Assembly (NCBI GenBank): GCA_002499015.1
Contig: DAJY01000087.1
Coordinates: forward strand, 3,317 to 16,673
DNA length: 13,357 nt
Reading direction: 5' to 3'
From: Euryarchaeota archaeon UBA242
GTDB lineage: Archaea; Thermoplasmatota; Poseidoniia; Poseidoniales; Poseidoniaceae
Shown one piece after another: positions 7,069-13,357 of this stretch; positions within the stretch are counted from its first letter, which is position 1, and each line of letters opens with the position of its first letter. Below the pieces are notes generated by a model. That model did not search any database. It was not told the DNA's origin and saw only the letters and a list, made by a program, of their open reading frames with translations. The position numbers and the translations under genes were made by a program.

Positions 7069-9220
7069 ACAATGGCCCTTGAATAAGGTTCCAACCAATC
7101 AATCTTCCATCGCTTGCATCTGCAACTAAAGAAAGATGATTAGACCATTGCCCGGAATCCCATTCACGCGACATGTCAACCGTAGTTACACCGCTTGAAC
7201 TATCAACAAAATTATTGAGAATTGAATTTAACCCGCTATCTGGGACCATTACCAAATATCCCATCCTTGTCTCTGGATGATAATCTCCACCGGTGGTGAA
7301 GAGTTTATCATTTCCAGTTAACTGTGGGAAACGAGAATTATCCATTAATCGTGCTTCCATCATACTGAGATTCAATACGCTTGGAATTGAATTACGATTA
7401 TGTGATATTTCTTCATCATATGCCCCTTTGTCAAGATAATTGCAATTCTCTTCGCTGGCTTGACCGCTTATTGAAAATTTAACCCAACCTGCTGTATTGT
7501 CAGTCGCCACCCATGAGATATTCCAGGTGGTCGCACCATTTGCCCTTTCATCGATTGCTCGCCAGATATAACCGTCATCGTTCAATGCAGCTGTTGCCCC
7601 GGTGATCTCACCTGAAAAATAATCTAAACATTGAATTGATTGTTCTAAATTATAGCCTCTTTTATCAGATTCATCTGGAAGGTGGGTATCTGAATCGCCC
7701 CAATTAACTAAGTCATTACTACTTGGTTGGAATTCATTTGCTTGAGGGCGGTTATCGTAATTCTTACCCAAATCAAGTAGTTTAACACCCCTCTTAAGAG
7801 TAATGCGATCAAAGGTATGGTGGATTTCTAATTCACCATCAGGCAATACATAATCTCCTAGTAATTTTGAAGTTGTAGAGCAACCTGCTCGATTGGAGTC
7901 GCTTCCTGAAATTACTACATCTACTGTTTGCTTAGCAACCCAGGGACTGTCTTCCCCAACCCAAAGAGTCATCGAAGCAGAACCAAGACAATATGCTTCC
8001 AAGTCATGATGAGTTGCTGTAATTTTCCACATCGGGTCATTACCAATTTCTTCAATACCGATAACTCTCCAATCCCATCCAAGGTTAGAGCCAGTAGCGT
8101 CATTATCAATCAGATCGTTAGCAAATAATTGTTTGACTTCAACCGGTTGCGAAAGCAGAGAAAATCCAGGCGCTATTGTTTCTAGTCCACCGAACAATGA
8201 GCCAACTCCATAAGACATCATGTCGCCTTGATAAGCATCATCTAGAGTTACGCTCCATTGAACCTGATTAGCAATAGATGATTGTTCTCTTAATTCTGTC
8301 CAACTTGTCAAGGCTAATTCTGAAGAACCACTGACGCTGGCAAATGTGTCGGAACAGGCGGTTGAACCCGGAATTGATGAACGTAAGTGGCGCTGTACTG
8401 TAAATCTATCAAAGTCAAAAGAATTGGTTGCTTCAACTGCAAGCCAATCAGCACCTTGGCCACCACGCACTGAAACCGCACCTAATCTATCCATGGTACT
8501 TTGTGAAGATAGTTCATCCGCACCACCTTCAATAATAGAAGTTAGACCCATTCCAGAATATTCTAGACGGATTTTACAGATATCATCTTCAGTCTCTATA
8601 TTATCTAATACTAAATCTAAGAATCCTTCTGTTGCAATAAATTCTCCATCAGAAATTGAATATTTCATCTCGTCACCGTATTTTAGAGGGTCTCCTGTAA
8701 ATGGGTCGAGTTGATTGTTGATGAACCACCAACCTCCAGCTGCAAGCATCATTGCAGTCAGTAATACAGCAGCAACTTGTGGACGCCTGATAATATCAAG
8801 AAGAGTTGCTGGTTTGACATTACCCTTTGATTTGCGAGGAATTGGGGCTGGTTTTTCCACCTCTACTTCATCGATGAGATCTGCATCTAGAATCTCGGCA
8901 TCGATGAAATCCTCTTCTGCAAATTCTAGATCTTGTAAAATTACTTGATCTCCTTCAGAATCATCTTCTTCGGGAGTTAATGTAGATTCATCTTCCAATG
9001 ACATTACAAATTCTTCTTCGACTACTACGGGCTCTATTTTCTTGGAAGTTTGTGCTTTAGTTGCCTTCTTTACATCTAGTCCAATTTCACTTCTATTGAG
9101 TCCAAACTCTAGTAACCTTTCAACTAAAACACTTTTTTTGCCTGTAGTTGATAAATCATTCAAAATGCATAAGGCCTTCAATTTGGCAACCGTCAAAGAG
9201 GATGTCTCTTCTACCACCAT
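7067..9220 (-). CDS. SAP-domain single-pass membrane protein with large outer domain
   Basis: No full-length family recognised; 717 residues. An N-terminal SAP motif (about residues 8-42: LTVAKLKALCILNDLSTTGKK, then LVERLL) resembles the short helix-loop-helix used by chromatin proteins to bind DNA. Next come a K-rich stretch (about 50-62), a long acidic linker (about 65-123) and a basic segment RKSKGNVKP...IIRRP (about 129-147) just before a single TM helix at about 148-167. The positive-inside rule puts the SAP end in the cytoplasm and the remaining ~550 residues outside. The outer part is acidic, with scattered cysteines, Trp and Gly, and shows no motif I know. ATG 9220 has GGAG 6 nt upstream; ATG 9247 is an in-frame alternative adding nine residues. 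It is the middle gene of a minus-strand trio and coupled to the 132-residue gene. The SAP call is from pattern only. Confidence 0.78.
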   Translation of the reverse strand: MVVEETSSLTVAKLKALCILNDLSTTGKKSVLVERLLEFGLNRSEIGLDVKKATKAQTSKKIEPVVVEEEFVMSLEDESTLTPEEDDSEGDQVILQDLEFAEEDFIDAEILDADLIDEVEVEKPAPIPRKSKGNVKPATLLDIIRRPQVAAVLLTAMMLAAGGWWFINNQLDPFTGDPLKYGDEMKYSISDGEFIATEGFLDLVLDNIETEDDICKIRLEYSGMGLTSIIEGGADELSSQSTMDRLGAVSVRGGQGADWLAVEATNSFDFDRFTVQRHLRSSIPGSTACSDTFASVSGSSELALTSWTELREQSSIANQVQWSVTLDDAYQGDMMSYGVGSLFGGLETIAPGFSLLSQPVEVKQLFANDLIDNDATGSNLGWDWRVIGIEEIGNDPMWKITATHHDLEAYCLGSASMTLWVGEDSPWVAKQTVDVVISGSDSNRAGCSTTSKLLGDYVLPDGELEIHHTFDRITLKRGVKLLDLGKNYDNRPQANEFQPSSNDLVNWGDSDTHLPDESDKRGYNLEQSIQCLDYFSGEITGATAALNDDGYIWRAIDERANGATTWNISWVATDNTAGWVKFSISGQASEENCNYLDKGAYDEEISHNRNSIPSVLNLSMMEARLMDNSRFPQLTGNDKLFTTGGDYHPETRMGYLVMVPDSGLNSILNNFVDSSSGVTTVDMSREWDSGQWSNHLSLVADASDGRLIGWNLIQGPL

Positions 9221-9351
9221 AGTGAACTCCAAACCAATGGCGCGCATTAATCCCTTTCAAGACCTGCCCCTGTTGGGTCAATTAAATGGCCATTCGCGAA
9301 GGGTTGTCAAAAAGGCAAGGTTGCTAATTGAAATCGGCAATAAAGATGTTA

Positions 9352-10347
9352 TCATTCTTCGTAAGCACTGAATGAACCATCTTCTGATTTGACATAGACT
9401 GATTGTGCATAGGTGCCATCAGCGTATATTTTGAAATAATAACCGTTATCGGTTTCTTCGAATATTTCACCAGTGCCCTCTGTTACTTCTTCAGCAACTG
9501 GTTCATTTTGTTCCACTTCTGCTGCTGGAGCGCCCGGCGGGCCTGATGTTGGCCCACCTGTTGGTCCTGAAGGTGGTGCACCGGCAGGTCCTACTGCGAT
9601 TTTATCCTTGGAGATTTCAGATAATACTTTGGATTCGGTCGTTTCATCGGTGCCTTCTAGCATAGAGCGCACAGTTTCACCATACTTCTGAGCACCGATA
9701 AAGGCAAAGATTGAGAGGAGTGCACAGCATAATCCAAGCACTCCTGCGAATATTTGGTTAGGCCACATCTTTCCGTTAACTTTCATATCAGAATTTGCGT
9801 CACCAAGGTTGTTTCCATCCGAATCTACATATTGAACTATCATGCAATAGGAGGCAGGGTCAACATCAAATTCAAAATCGTATGTTACACCCGCACTTGG
9901 AGTATCTTTTGTCACCTGATAATGATGGGTATGACCACTTCCATTCCTCGCCACTGGAGTAAATTCTCCAAGATTACTTTGGCAATCATCCGCTTGTATT
10001 AGATAGGCGCCAAGTAAAACATCGGAGTCAGTTGGAGGATTAATTACATCTATTGAGATCGTAACTGGTACATCTGTAAAATCATCACCCGGTATTGGCA
10101 ATCCCCAAATATATCCAATCTCCTTCTCCGCTGAATTGGTGAAATCATCGTAATCCGCTCCAAACGGCATTGGGAACAATGCAAAACCAAACAAAATTGC
10201 TGCGATTCCTAGAAACAAGAAAACATTCCAGCGGGCCTGTTTTAATGCCGCCTTACGCCCTTCCAATGACATGTCTTCTAATTGTTCATCCATGTCTTCA
10301 TCGACAGCAATCTCATTGGCGAGTTCTACCTGCTCATCGTCGGTCAT
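9352..10347 (-). CDS. Two-TM membrane protein with Pro/Gly linker and acidic N-terminus
   Basis: Not recognised; 331 residues from ATG 10347 (a TTG at 10368 is in frame). Residues 1-27 are strongly acidic, followed by a basic helix (EGRKAALKQARW) and TM1 at about 41-59. Residues 60-194 form an acidic outer domain with two cysteines (about 122 and 168) that could pair, and a His-containing GHTHHYQV. TM2 spans about 199-219 (FAGVLGLCCALLSIFAFIG). By the positive-inside rule both ends are cytoplasmic. After TM2 comes a low-complexity Pro/Gly/Ala linker (about 253-275, imperfect Gly-X-Y look), an acidic stretch, and a C-terminal mini-domain (about 300-328) with DNGYYFKIYADGTYAQ, probably a small beta hairpin. 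First gene of the minus-strand trio, 131 bp before the SAP-TM gene, so the link could be by promoter or shared role. Divergent from the RimK-like gene. Confidence 0.75.
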   Translation of the reverse strand: MTDDEQVELANEIAVDEDMDEQLEDMSLEGRKAALKQARWNVFLFLGIAAILFGFALFPMPFGADYDDFTNSAEKEIGYIWGLPIPGDDFTDVPVTISIDVINPPTDSDVLLGAYLIQADDCQSNLGEFTPVARNGSGHTHHYQVTKDTPSAGVTYDFEFDVDPASYCMIVQYVDSDGNNLGDANSDMKVNGKMWPNQIFAGVLGLCCALLSIFAFIGAQKYGETVRSMLEGTDETTESKVLSEISKDKIAVGPAGAPPSGPTGGPTSGPPGAPAAEVEQNEPVAEEVTEGTGEIFEETDNGYYFKIYADGTYAQSVYVKSEDGSFSAYEE

Positions 10348-10442
10348 ATCCGCTGCCACATTATCCAAGCACTTGAAAGAAACGGAAAGTCAACTAACGC
10401 AAGAGGCGATGGGCTCAATAATGAGGTCTATTTGCGAGTGAC

Positions 10443-11630
10443 ATGGGAATTCGTGTTGCTGTGTTATCACGTGGACCCCGTTTGTATAGTACAAGAAGAT
10501 TGGTTGAAGAGTGTAAAAAGCGAGGAATTGAGGTCGAAGTTGTAGATCCAATGAAATTCTCCCTTTTCGTTGCGAATGGTGATATCAATGTTAGGTACAA
10601 AGGTGAACCATTCGCATTTAATGCGATAATTCCCCGAATTGGGCATTCCATCACAAAACATGGTGTCGCAGTTTTACGACATTTGGAGCAATTGGATGTA
10701 TGGACTGCAAATACTGGGCAAGGAATATTGCAAAGCCGTGACAAATTACACGCCAGCCAAATTCTTGCGCGAAACAATATTCCAGTTCCAAGAACGACCT
10801 ATGTGCGAGATACATTAGATATTGAAGCCGCTATTGATTCGGTCGGAGGACTACCAGTCGTCATCAAGGTGACTTCTGGAACACAGGGGCAAGGTGTTTT
10901 CTTACGACATACTCTGCACGAAGCAAAGAATCTAGTTCAAGGATTGTTAATGACTGGACGTTCGATTTTAATTCAAGAATATATTGCAGAATCACATGGC
11001 ACAGATATTCGAGTCCTAGTCGTTGGCGATAAGATAGTTGCTAGTATGCGTAGAAGGGCAAGGGGTAGAGAATTTAGAAGTAATTACCACCTCAATGGTA
11101 CAGTAGAAAAAGTCGACCTATCTGACGACATCGCAGAGGTTGCTTGTCGTGCAGCCCGCGTATTAGGGCTAAATATCGCTGGAGTGGATCTGCTTGAATC
11201 CGACCGCGGCCCGTTGGTTCTAGAAGTAAATTCATCACCTGGCCTAGAAGGAATTGAGAAGGCTAGTGGAGTGAATGTCGCTGGTGAAATTATTGATTTC
11301 GTCACTTCTGAAGCTTCATTCTCTAAAGTCGATTTAGACCAATTGATGCGCACTGTCCCTGGCCAAGGAATGGTGTCTTTACAAATTAGAAATCACCCGG
11401 ACCTCGTTGGAGAAAAATTGTGTGACCTGTTCAAAACCAGTGGGGATGTTCCTGTTTTCGCATTGTCAAGAGATAATTCGTTGTTATGGAATCCAGACTC
11501 GGAATTACAATTAAGATATGCCGATGTTCTAATTTGCTATGGCGAACTTACAGAACTTCGCTCTTCTCTTAGGCAAGCAATAGGAGAAATTCCGAACGTT
11601 ATTGATACTGAAGTTAAACAAGAATCTTAA
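10443..11630 (+). CDS. rimK: RimK-like ATP-grasp ligase with C-terminal RCK_C/TrkA_C-like domain
   Basis: ATP-grasp enzymes of the RimK family ligate an amino acid, often glutamate, to a protein or small-molecule carboxylate (ribosomal S6 in bacteria; tetrahydromethanopterin or F420 in methanogen MptN/CofF; LysW in LysX). Residues 1-45 form the pre-ATP-grasp start (VAVLSRGPRLYSTRRLVEE). The ATP-grasp fold runs about 100-290: K142 in VVIKVTSGTQGQGV, E179 in IQEY, and metal ligands D249, E261 and N263 (GVDLLESDRGPLVLEVNSSPG). RimK itself is about 300 residues. Residues 306-380 are extra and read like RCK_C: SLQIRNHPDLVGEKLCDL, then VPVFALSRDNSLLWNPDSELQLRYADVLICYG. RCK_C domains of K+ channels and transporters bind regulatory ligands, so allosteric control is inferred. 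No S6 or cofactor gene is nearby, so the acceptor is unknown. ATG 10443 starts at the conserved MGIRVAVLSRGP. Confidence 0.88.
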   Translation: MGIRVAVLSRGPRLYSTRRLVEECKKRGIEVEVVDPMKFSLFVANGDINVRYKGEPFAFNAIIPRIGHSITKHGVAVLRHLEQLDVWTANTGQGILQSRDKLHASQILARNNIPVPRTTYVRDTLDIEAAIDSVGGLPVVIKVTSGTQGQGVFLRHTLHEAKNLVQGLLMTGRSILIQEYIAESHGTDIRVLVVGDKIVASMRRRARGREFRSNYHLNGTVEKVDLSDDIAEVACRAARVLGLNIAGVDLLESDRGPLVLEVNSSPGLEGIEKASGVNVAGEIIDFVTSEASFSKVDLDQLMRTVPGQGMVSLQIRNHPDLVGEKLCDLFKTSGDVPVFALSRDNSLLWNPDSELQLRYADVLICYGELTELRSSLRQAIGEIPNVIDTEVKQES

Positions 11631-11666
11631 GTTGAATTGGGAACAATAACAAGTAATAGCCATTAA

Positions 11667-11688
11667 TTACGACTAATTTACGATTAGT
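11667..11688 (+). repeat. Short inverted and direct repeat upstream of the recombinase
   Basis: ACTAAT (11672-11677) and ATTAGT (11683-11688) are perfect inverted arms around a 5-nt spacer TTACG. The same bases give an 11-nt-period direct repeat, TTACGACTA (11667-11675) and TTACGATTA (11678-11686). An 11-nt period is close to one helical turn, so it could bind a protein on one face. It is near a Xer gene but lacks the 11-6-11 layout of a known dif site. Confidence 0.35.
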
Positions 11689-11783
11689 TAATACAGTGTT
11701 GCCAATATTATCCGTCAAACTGTATAGTGAAATTTGCTGTTAGCGCGCGGTGGTTTCTTATGATAGGCCACTGTCCTCTTTCA

Positions 11784-11838
11784 TGCTCTTAGGAGCAAAT
11801 GGGATGTACGGCCGCTTCGGCGGTAGGCGAATTTCGCC
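11784..11838 (+). ncRNA. Cluster of three hairpins, candidate structured leader or small RNA
   Basis: Three stems in 55 nt: TGCTC/GAGCA with loop TTAG (11784-11797); CCGC/GCGG closed on a C-UUCG-G tetraloop, with a possible outer G-U pair (11811-11824); and GGCGA/TCGCC with loop ATT (11826-11838), followed by six A. The C(UUCG)G loop is known for exceptional stability in structured RNAs. The cluster ends 7 nt before the ribosome binding site of the recombinase. TCCTC at 11774-11778 could pair with GAGGA at 11846-11850 and mask that site. It matches no RNA family I know. Whether it is a cis-leader or an independent RNA is open. Confidence 0.4.
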
Positions 11839-11845
11839 AAAAAAC

Positions 11846-11852
11846 GAGGAGG
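11846..11852 (+). promoter_or_regulatory. Strong ribosome binding site of the recombinase
   Basis: GAGGAGG lies 7 nt before ATG 11860, with further purines between. It is the strongest Shine-Dalgarno match in the window and fixes the start. Its presence implies that the message has a leader and is not leaderless. Confidence 0.7.
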
Positions 11853-11859
11853 AAGAGAG

Positions 11860-12933
11860 ATGCGGTCACGCAAAGCAATAAGACCAAGCCAACTAAGGCT
11901 GGATGCTGAATCTCTTAGCCTTCCAAACCGATTAATTCACTTACAAGATCTAAATTGGATCAGTTGTTATCAACAGCAATTACGTACCGAAAATAAGTCT
12001 GAAAATACCCGGCGCAATTATATGTGCCATCTTAGAAGTTTAATCGAAACTACATTGCCTGGAGAACAGGTATTATCACAACATGATTATGATTTTATGA
12101 CAATTGTTGAATTAGCTTCACGAATGGAGCCATTGAATGGCAGAATAGACCGTTGGTCTCATTCTCAAGCCGATTTAAGACCCACAACTTTCAATGCTAA
12201 ACTCGCTGCTGCAAAGCATTTATTGAAGTGGATTGGCCAAATATGGCCCGACCATATTGGAAGAGTAAAGACCGGTAAGAGGCTGCCTAGAGTATTATCT
12301 CGTAGAGAATTGTCAATGGTATTGGATGCCTCACGGTTGAGTGAAAATGCTGTTGCTTCAATTGTTGTTGTTATGCTATTAGACACCGGTATGAGAGTGA
12401 GTGAGATCTGTAATCTGGATCTCGGTGATATCGATTTTGCCGATGGCTCCGCCAGGGTTAGAGAAGGAAAGGGCGATAAAGATCGACTCGTATTATTCAC
12501 AGATAGAACACTGGAACGAATCAAAGCATGGTTACCGGTAAGAAATGAAAGAGCCGCTACAGATGAATTAGCATTCTTACTCAATACTCGTTGCAGAAGA
12601 TTACAACCTCGTGGTGTTCAAAGATTGATGGACGACTTAGCTGTTGAAGCATCTATCCCTAAAGGAAAACTAACACCCCATGTATTGAGGCATAACTTTG
12701 CTACCGGTTTACTTGAAAGAGGGGCTGATTTGGTTTCAATTCAACGATTACTGGGCCATTCCAGCATAGCAACTACTAGGAATTACTTGGAGATTTCAGA
12801 CCAAACACTGCGCGAAGTATACCATCGCGCTCAAGCAACTCGTAAAACAATTGAAGCTGAAGCCGCACAACAGCAACATGATGTTGAGGAATTAATTGAA
12901 ACAACGCCTTCTACCAGTTCACTGGGAATTTGA
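11860..12933 (+). CDS. xerA: Tyrosine recombinase/integrase, XerA (XerC/D) type
   Basis: Site-specific recombinase that cuts and rejoins DNA through a tyrosine. Chromosome-encoded versions resolve dimers at dif; related enzymes are phage or element integrases. In 357 residues, an N-terminal SAM-like core-binding domain covers about 30-125 and the catalytic domain about 145-315. All catalytic residues are seen: R179 in TGMRVSE, K204 in GKGDKDR, H274 and R277 in HVLRHNFA, H300 in LLGHSS, and nucleophile Y309 in TTRNYLEI. The layout is close to XerC/XerD, longer at both ends: an N-terminal ~28-residue basic start and a ~45-residue charged, Gln-rich C-terminal tail. Start ATG 11860 follows a strong GAGGAGG. 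No repeat boundaries, transposase or phage genes are nearby, and codon use looks like the neighbours, so a housekeeping Xer role is favoured over an integrase. It converges on the next gene with a 1-bp gap. Confidence 0.88.
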   Translation: MRSRKAIRPSQLRLDAESLSLPNRLIHLQDLNWISCYQQQLRTENKSENTRRNYMCHLRSLIETTLPGEQVLSQHDYDFMTIVELASRMEPLNGRIDRWSHSQADLRPTTFNAKLAAAKHLLKWIGQIWPDHIGRVKTGKRLPRVLSRRELSMVLDASRLSENAVASIVVVMLLDTGMRVSEICNLDLGDIDFADGSARVREGKGDKDRLVLFTDRTLERIKAWLPVRNERAATDELAFLLNTRCRRLQPRGVQRLMDDLAVEASIPKGKLTPHVLRHNFATGLLERGADLVSIQRLLGHSSIATTRNYLEISDQTLREVYHRAQATRKTIEAEAAQQQHDVEELIETTPSTSSLGI

Positions 12934-12934
12934 T

Positions 12935-13117
12935 TCAATTGCGCTTTTGTTTACGCTTAGAAATAAATTTAGGACCAAACCATTGTCTGTGTGGATGAAT
13001 TTCTTGTCCGCTGTGTCCTACTATTGGGCAATACTTTCCAGATCGGCAACGAGAGCAATTTTCTTTACCAGGCAATTCTACCGTTTTGCGAAGTCTTCCG
13101 TACTTACGCCTCGGCAT
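12935..13117 (-). CDS. Small basic Cys/His-rich protein, possible zinc ribbon
   Basis: Not recognised; 60 residues. Basic at both ends (MPRRKYGRLRK; FISKRKQKRN). The middle carries C21, C24 and C30 (CSRCRSGKYC) followed by H35, H41 and H43, enough ligands for one zinc site. Size and charge recall small zinc-binding ribosomal or rRNA-associated proteins, but it does not match L37e, L40e, L24e, S27e or S14 as I know them. ATG 13117 is the only sensible start; upstream reading hits a stop within a dozen codons. Its stop is 1 bp from the convergent recombinase stop. It lies 55 bp downstream of the lysine-rich gene on the same strand, so the two may be co-transcribed. A real gene is likely but not certain. 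Confidence 0.6.
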   Translation of the reverse strand: MPRRKYGRLRKTVELPGKENCSRCRSGKYCPIVGHSGQEIHPHRQWFGPKFISKRKQKRN

Positions 13118-13172
13118 GAATAGACAACTAAGCCAAACGGCTTTTGTTTATTACGATTGATTGGAAGTGAAA

Positions 13173-13357
13173 TCAACGTTTCTTCAAACGCTTCATCCAA
13201 TCCATCTGATCGACACTCTTTGGAACTTTGATAGTTCCACCTTTTCTTCCAGTTTCTTTAGCGAGATCCTTCACTTTGCTAAGAGAGGCTTTAGCAACCT
13301 TGCTGATTTTCTTAGGTGTTGCTTTCGCCGCTTTCTTAGCCTTAGTAGTGGTTTTCT
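13173..13357 (-). CDS. Lysine/alanine-rich protein, 3' part only
   Basis: The open frame enters from the right edge and ends at TGA 13175-13173, giving the last 61 residues. The first third is KTTTKAKKAAKATPKK, like the tails of histone H1-type and other nucleic-acid-binding proteins. Then comes a stretch with K and S (SKVAKASLSKVKDLAKETGRKGG) and a compact end TIKVPKSVDQMDWMKRLKKR. The tail could contact DNA or RNA; the rest of the gene lies outside the window, so no function is given. It may share a transcript with the small Cys/His-rich gene downstream. Confidence 0.6.
   Translation of the reverse strand, partial: KTTTKAKKAAKATPKKISKVAKASLSKVKDLAKETGRKGGTIKVPKSVDQMDWMKRLKKR

Larger units (their letters stand above)
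11631..11859 (+). promoter_or_regulatory. 229-bp leader/intergenic region of the recombinase
   Basis: No protein gene. The first part (to about 11735) is AT-rich and holds an inverted repeat and a TATA-like TGTATAGTG near 11721-11729. The second part is more GC-rich and contains three close hairpins and a strong ribosome binding site. If transcription starts about 25 nt after the TATA-like element, the message would have a structured leader of about 105 nt, long for an archaeal gene. A separate small RNA here is an equal possibility. Confidence 0.5.

Noticed and set aside
9042..9371. 109-residue plus-strand frame across the SAP-TM gene start and the gap
   Set aside because: It overlaps two minus-strand genes, has no motif, and the minus strand has a clear SAP reading. 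It is a shadow.
11860..12933. Mobile element carried by the tyrosine recombinase
   Set aside because: No tRNA target, attachment-site repeats, phage, plasmid or cargo genes were seen around it, and its composition matches the neighbours. A chromosomal Xer is simpler.
13130..13146. AAGCC/GGCTT hairpin followed by T residues as a plus-strand terminator
   Set aside because: The stem is only 5 bp, and it lies about 200 bp beyond the recombinase stop, across the convergent small gene. Too weak to call a terminator.

Overview
The window looks archaeal. Its genes include a family B DNA polymerase with a C-terminal clamp-binding tail, SRP19, ribosomal protein S8e (a protein absent from bacteria), an MCT-1/Tma20-like PUA protein and a membrane protein with a PGF-CTERM-like tail. 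Ribosome binding sites of the form GAGGTGA complement the usual archaeal 16S tail, and some leading genes have TATA-like boxes about 25 nt before the start. AT-leaning codon use, tightly packed genes and many acidic surface proteins suggest a Thermoplasmatota relative such as marine group II (Poseidoniales). That lineage is inferred from gene content and style and was not tested.

Layout. Bases 61-2757 (minus) hold polB. A 118-bp divergent promoter region separates it from ilvE (2876-3898, plus), the PLP-dependent branched-chain aminotransferase. ilvE converges, with a 2-bp gap, on a minus-strand pair transcribed rps8e then srp19 (4802 to 3901); the spacer between them can fold and cover the srp19 ribosome binding site. 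Upstream on the same strand is a YcgM/FAHD1-like fumarylacetoacetate hydrolase family gene (4859-5467). It is divergent from a PUA-domain gene (5547-6056), which is followed on the plus strand by a secreted or anchored PGF-CTERM-like protein (6092-6661).

Bases 6658-10347 (minus) carry three unfamiliar genes that look like one unit: a two-TM protein with a Pro/Gly cytoplasmic linker, a single-TM protein with a cytoplasmic SAP (DNA-binding) domain and a large outer domain, and a coupled 132-residue soluble protein. This is the best candidate in the window for an undescribed system, a possible link between envelope and nucleoid. Divergent from it is a RimK-like ATP-grasp ligase (10443-11630) whose C-terminal extension resembles the RCK_C/TrkA_C regulatory domain.

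The right end holds a 229-bp intergenic stretch with an inverted repeat and three consecutive hairpins (one a C-UUCG-G tetraloop), leading into a tyrosine recombinase of XerA type (11860-12933). It converges with a 1-bp gap on a 60-residue Cys/His-rich basic protein. The last 185 bases carry the 3' part of a lysine/alanine-rich gene that runs off the window.

Housekeeping functions (replication, amino-acid synthesis, ribosome, protein targeting) are interleaved with lineage-specific envelope genes. No rRNA, tRNA, CRISPR array, insertion sequence or intein was recognised.
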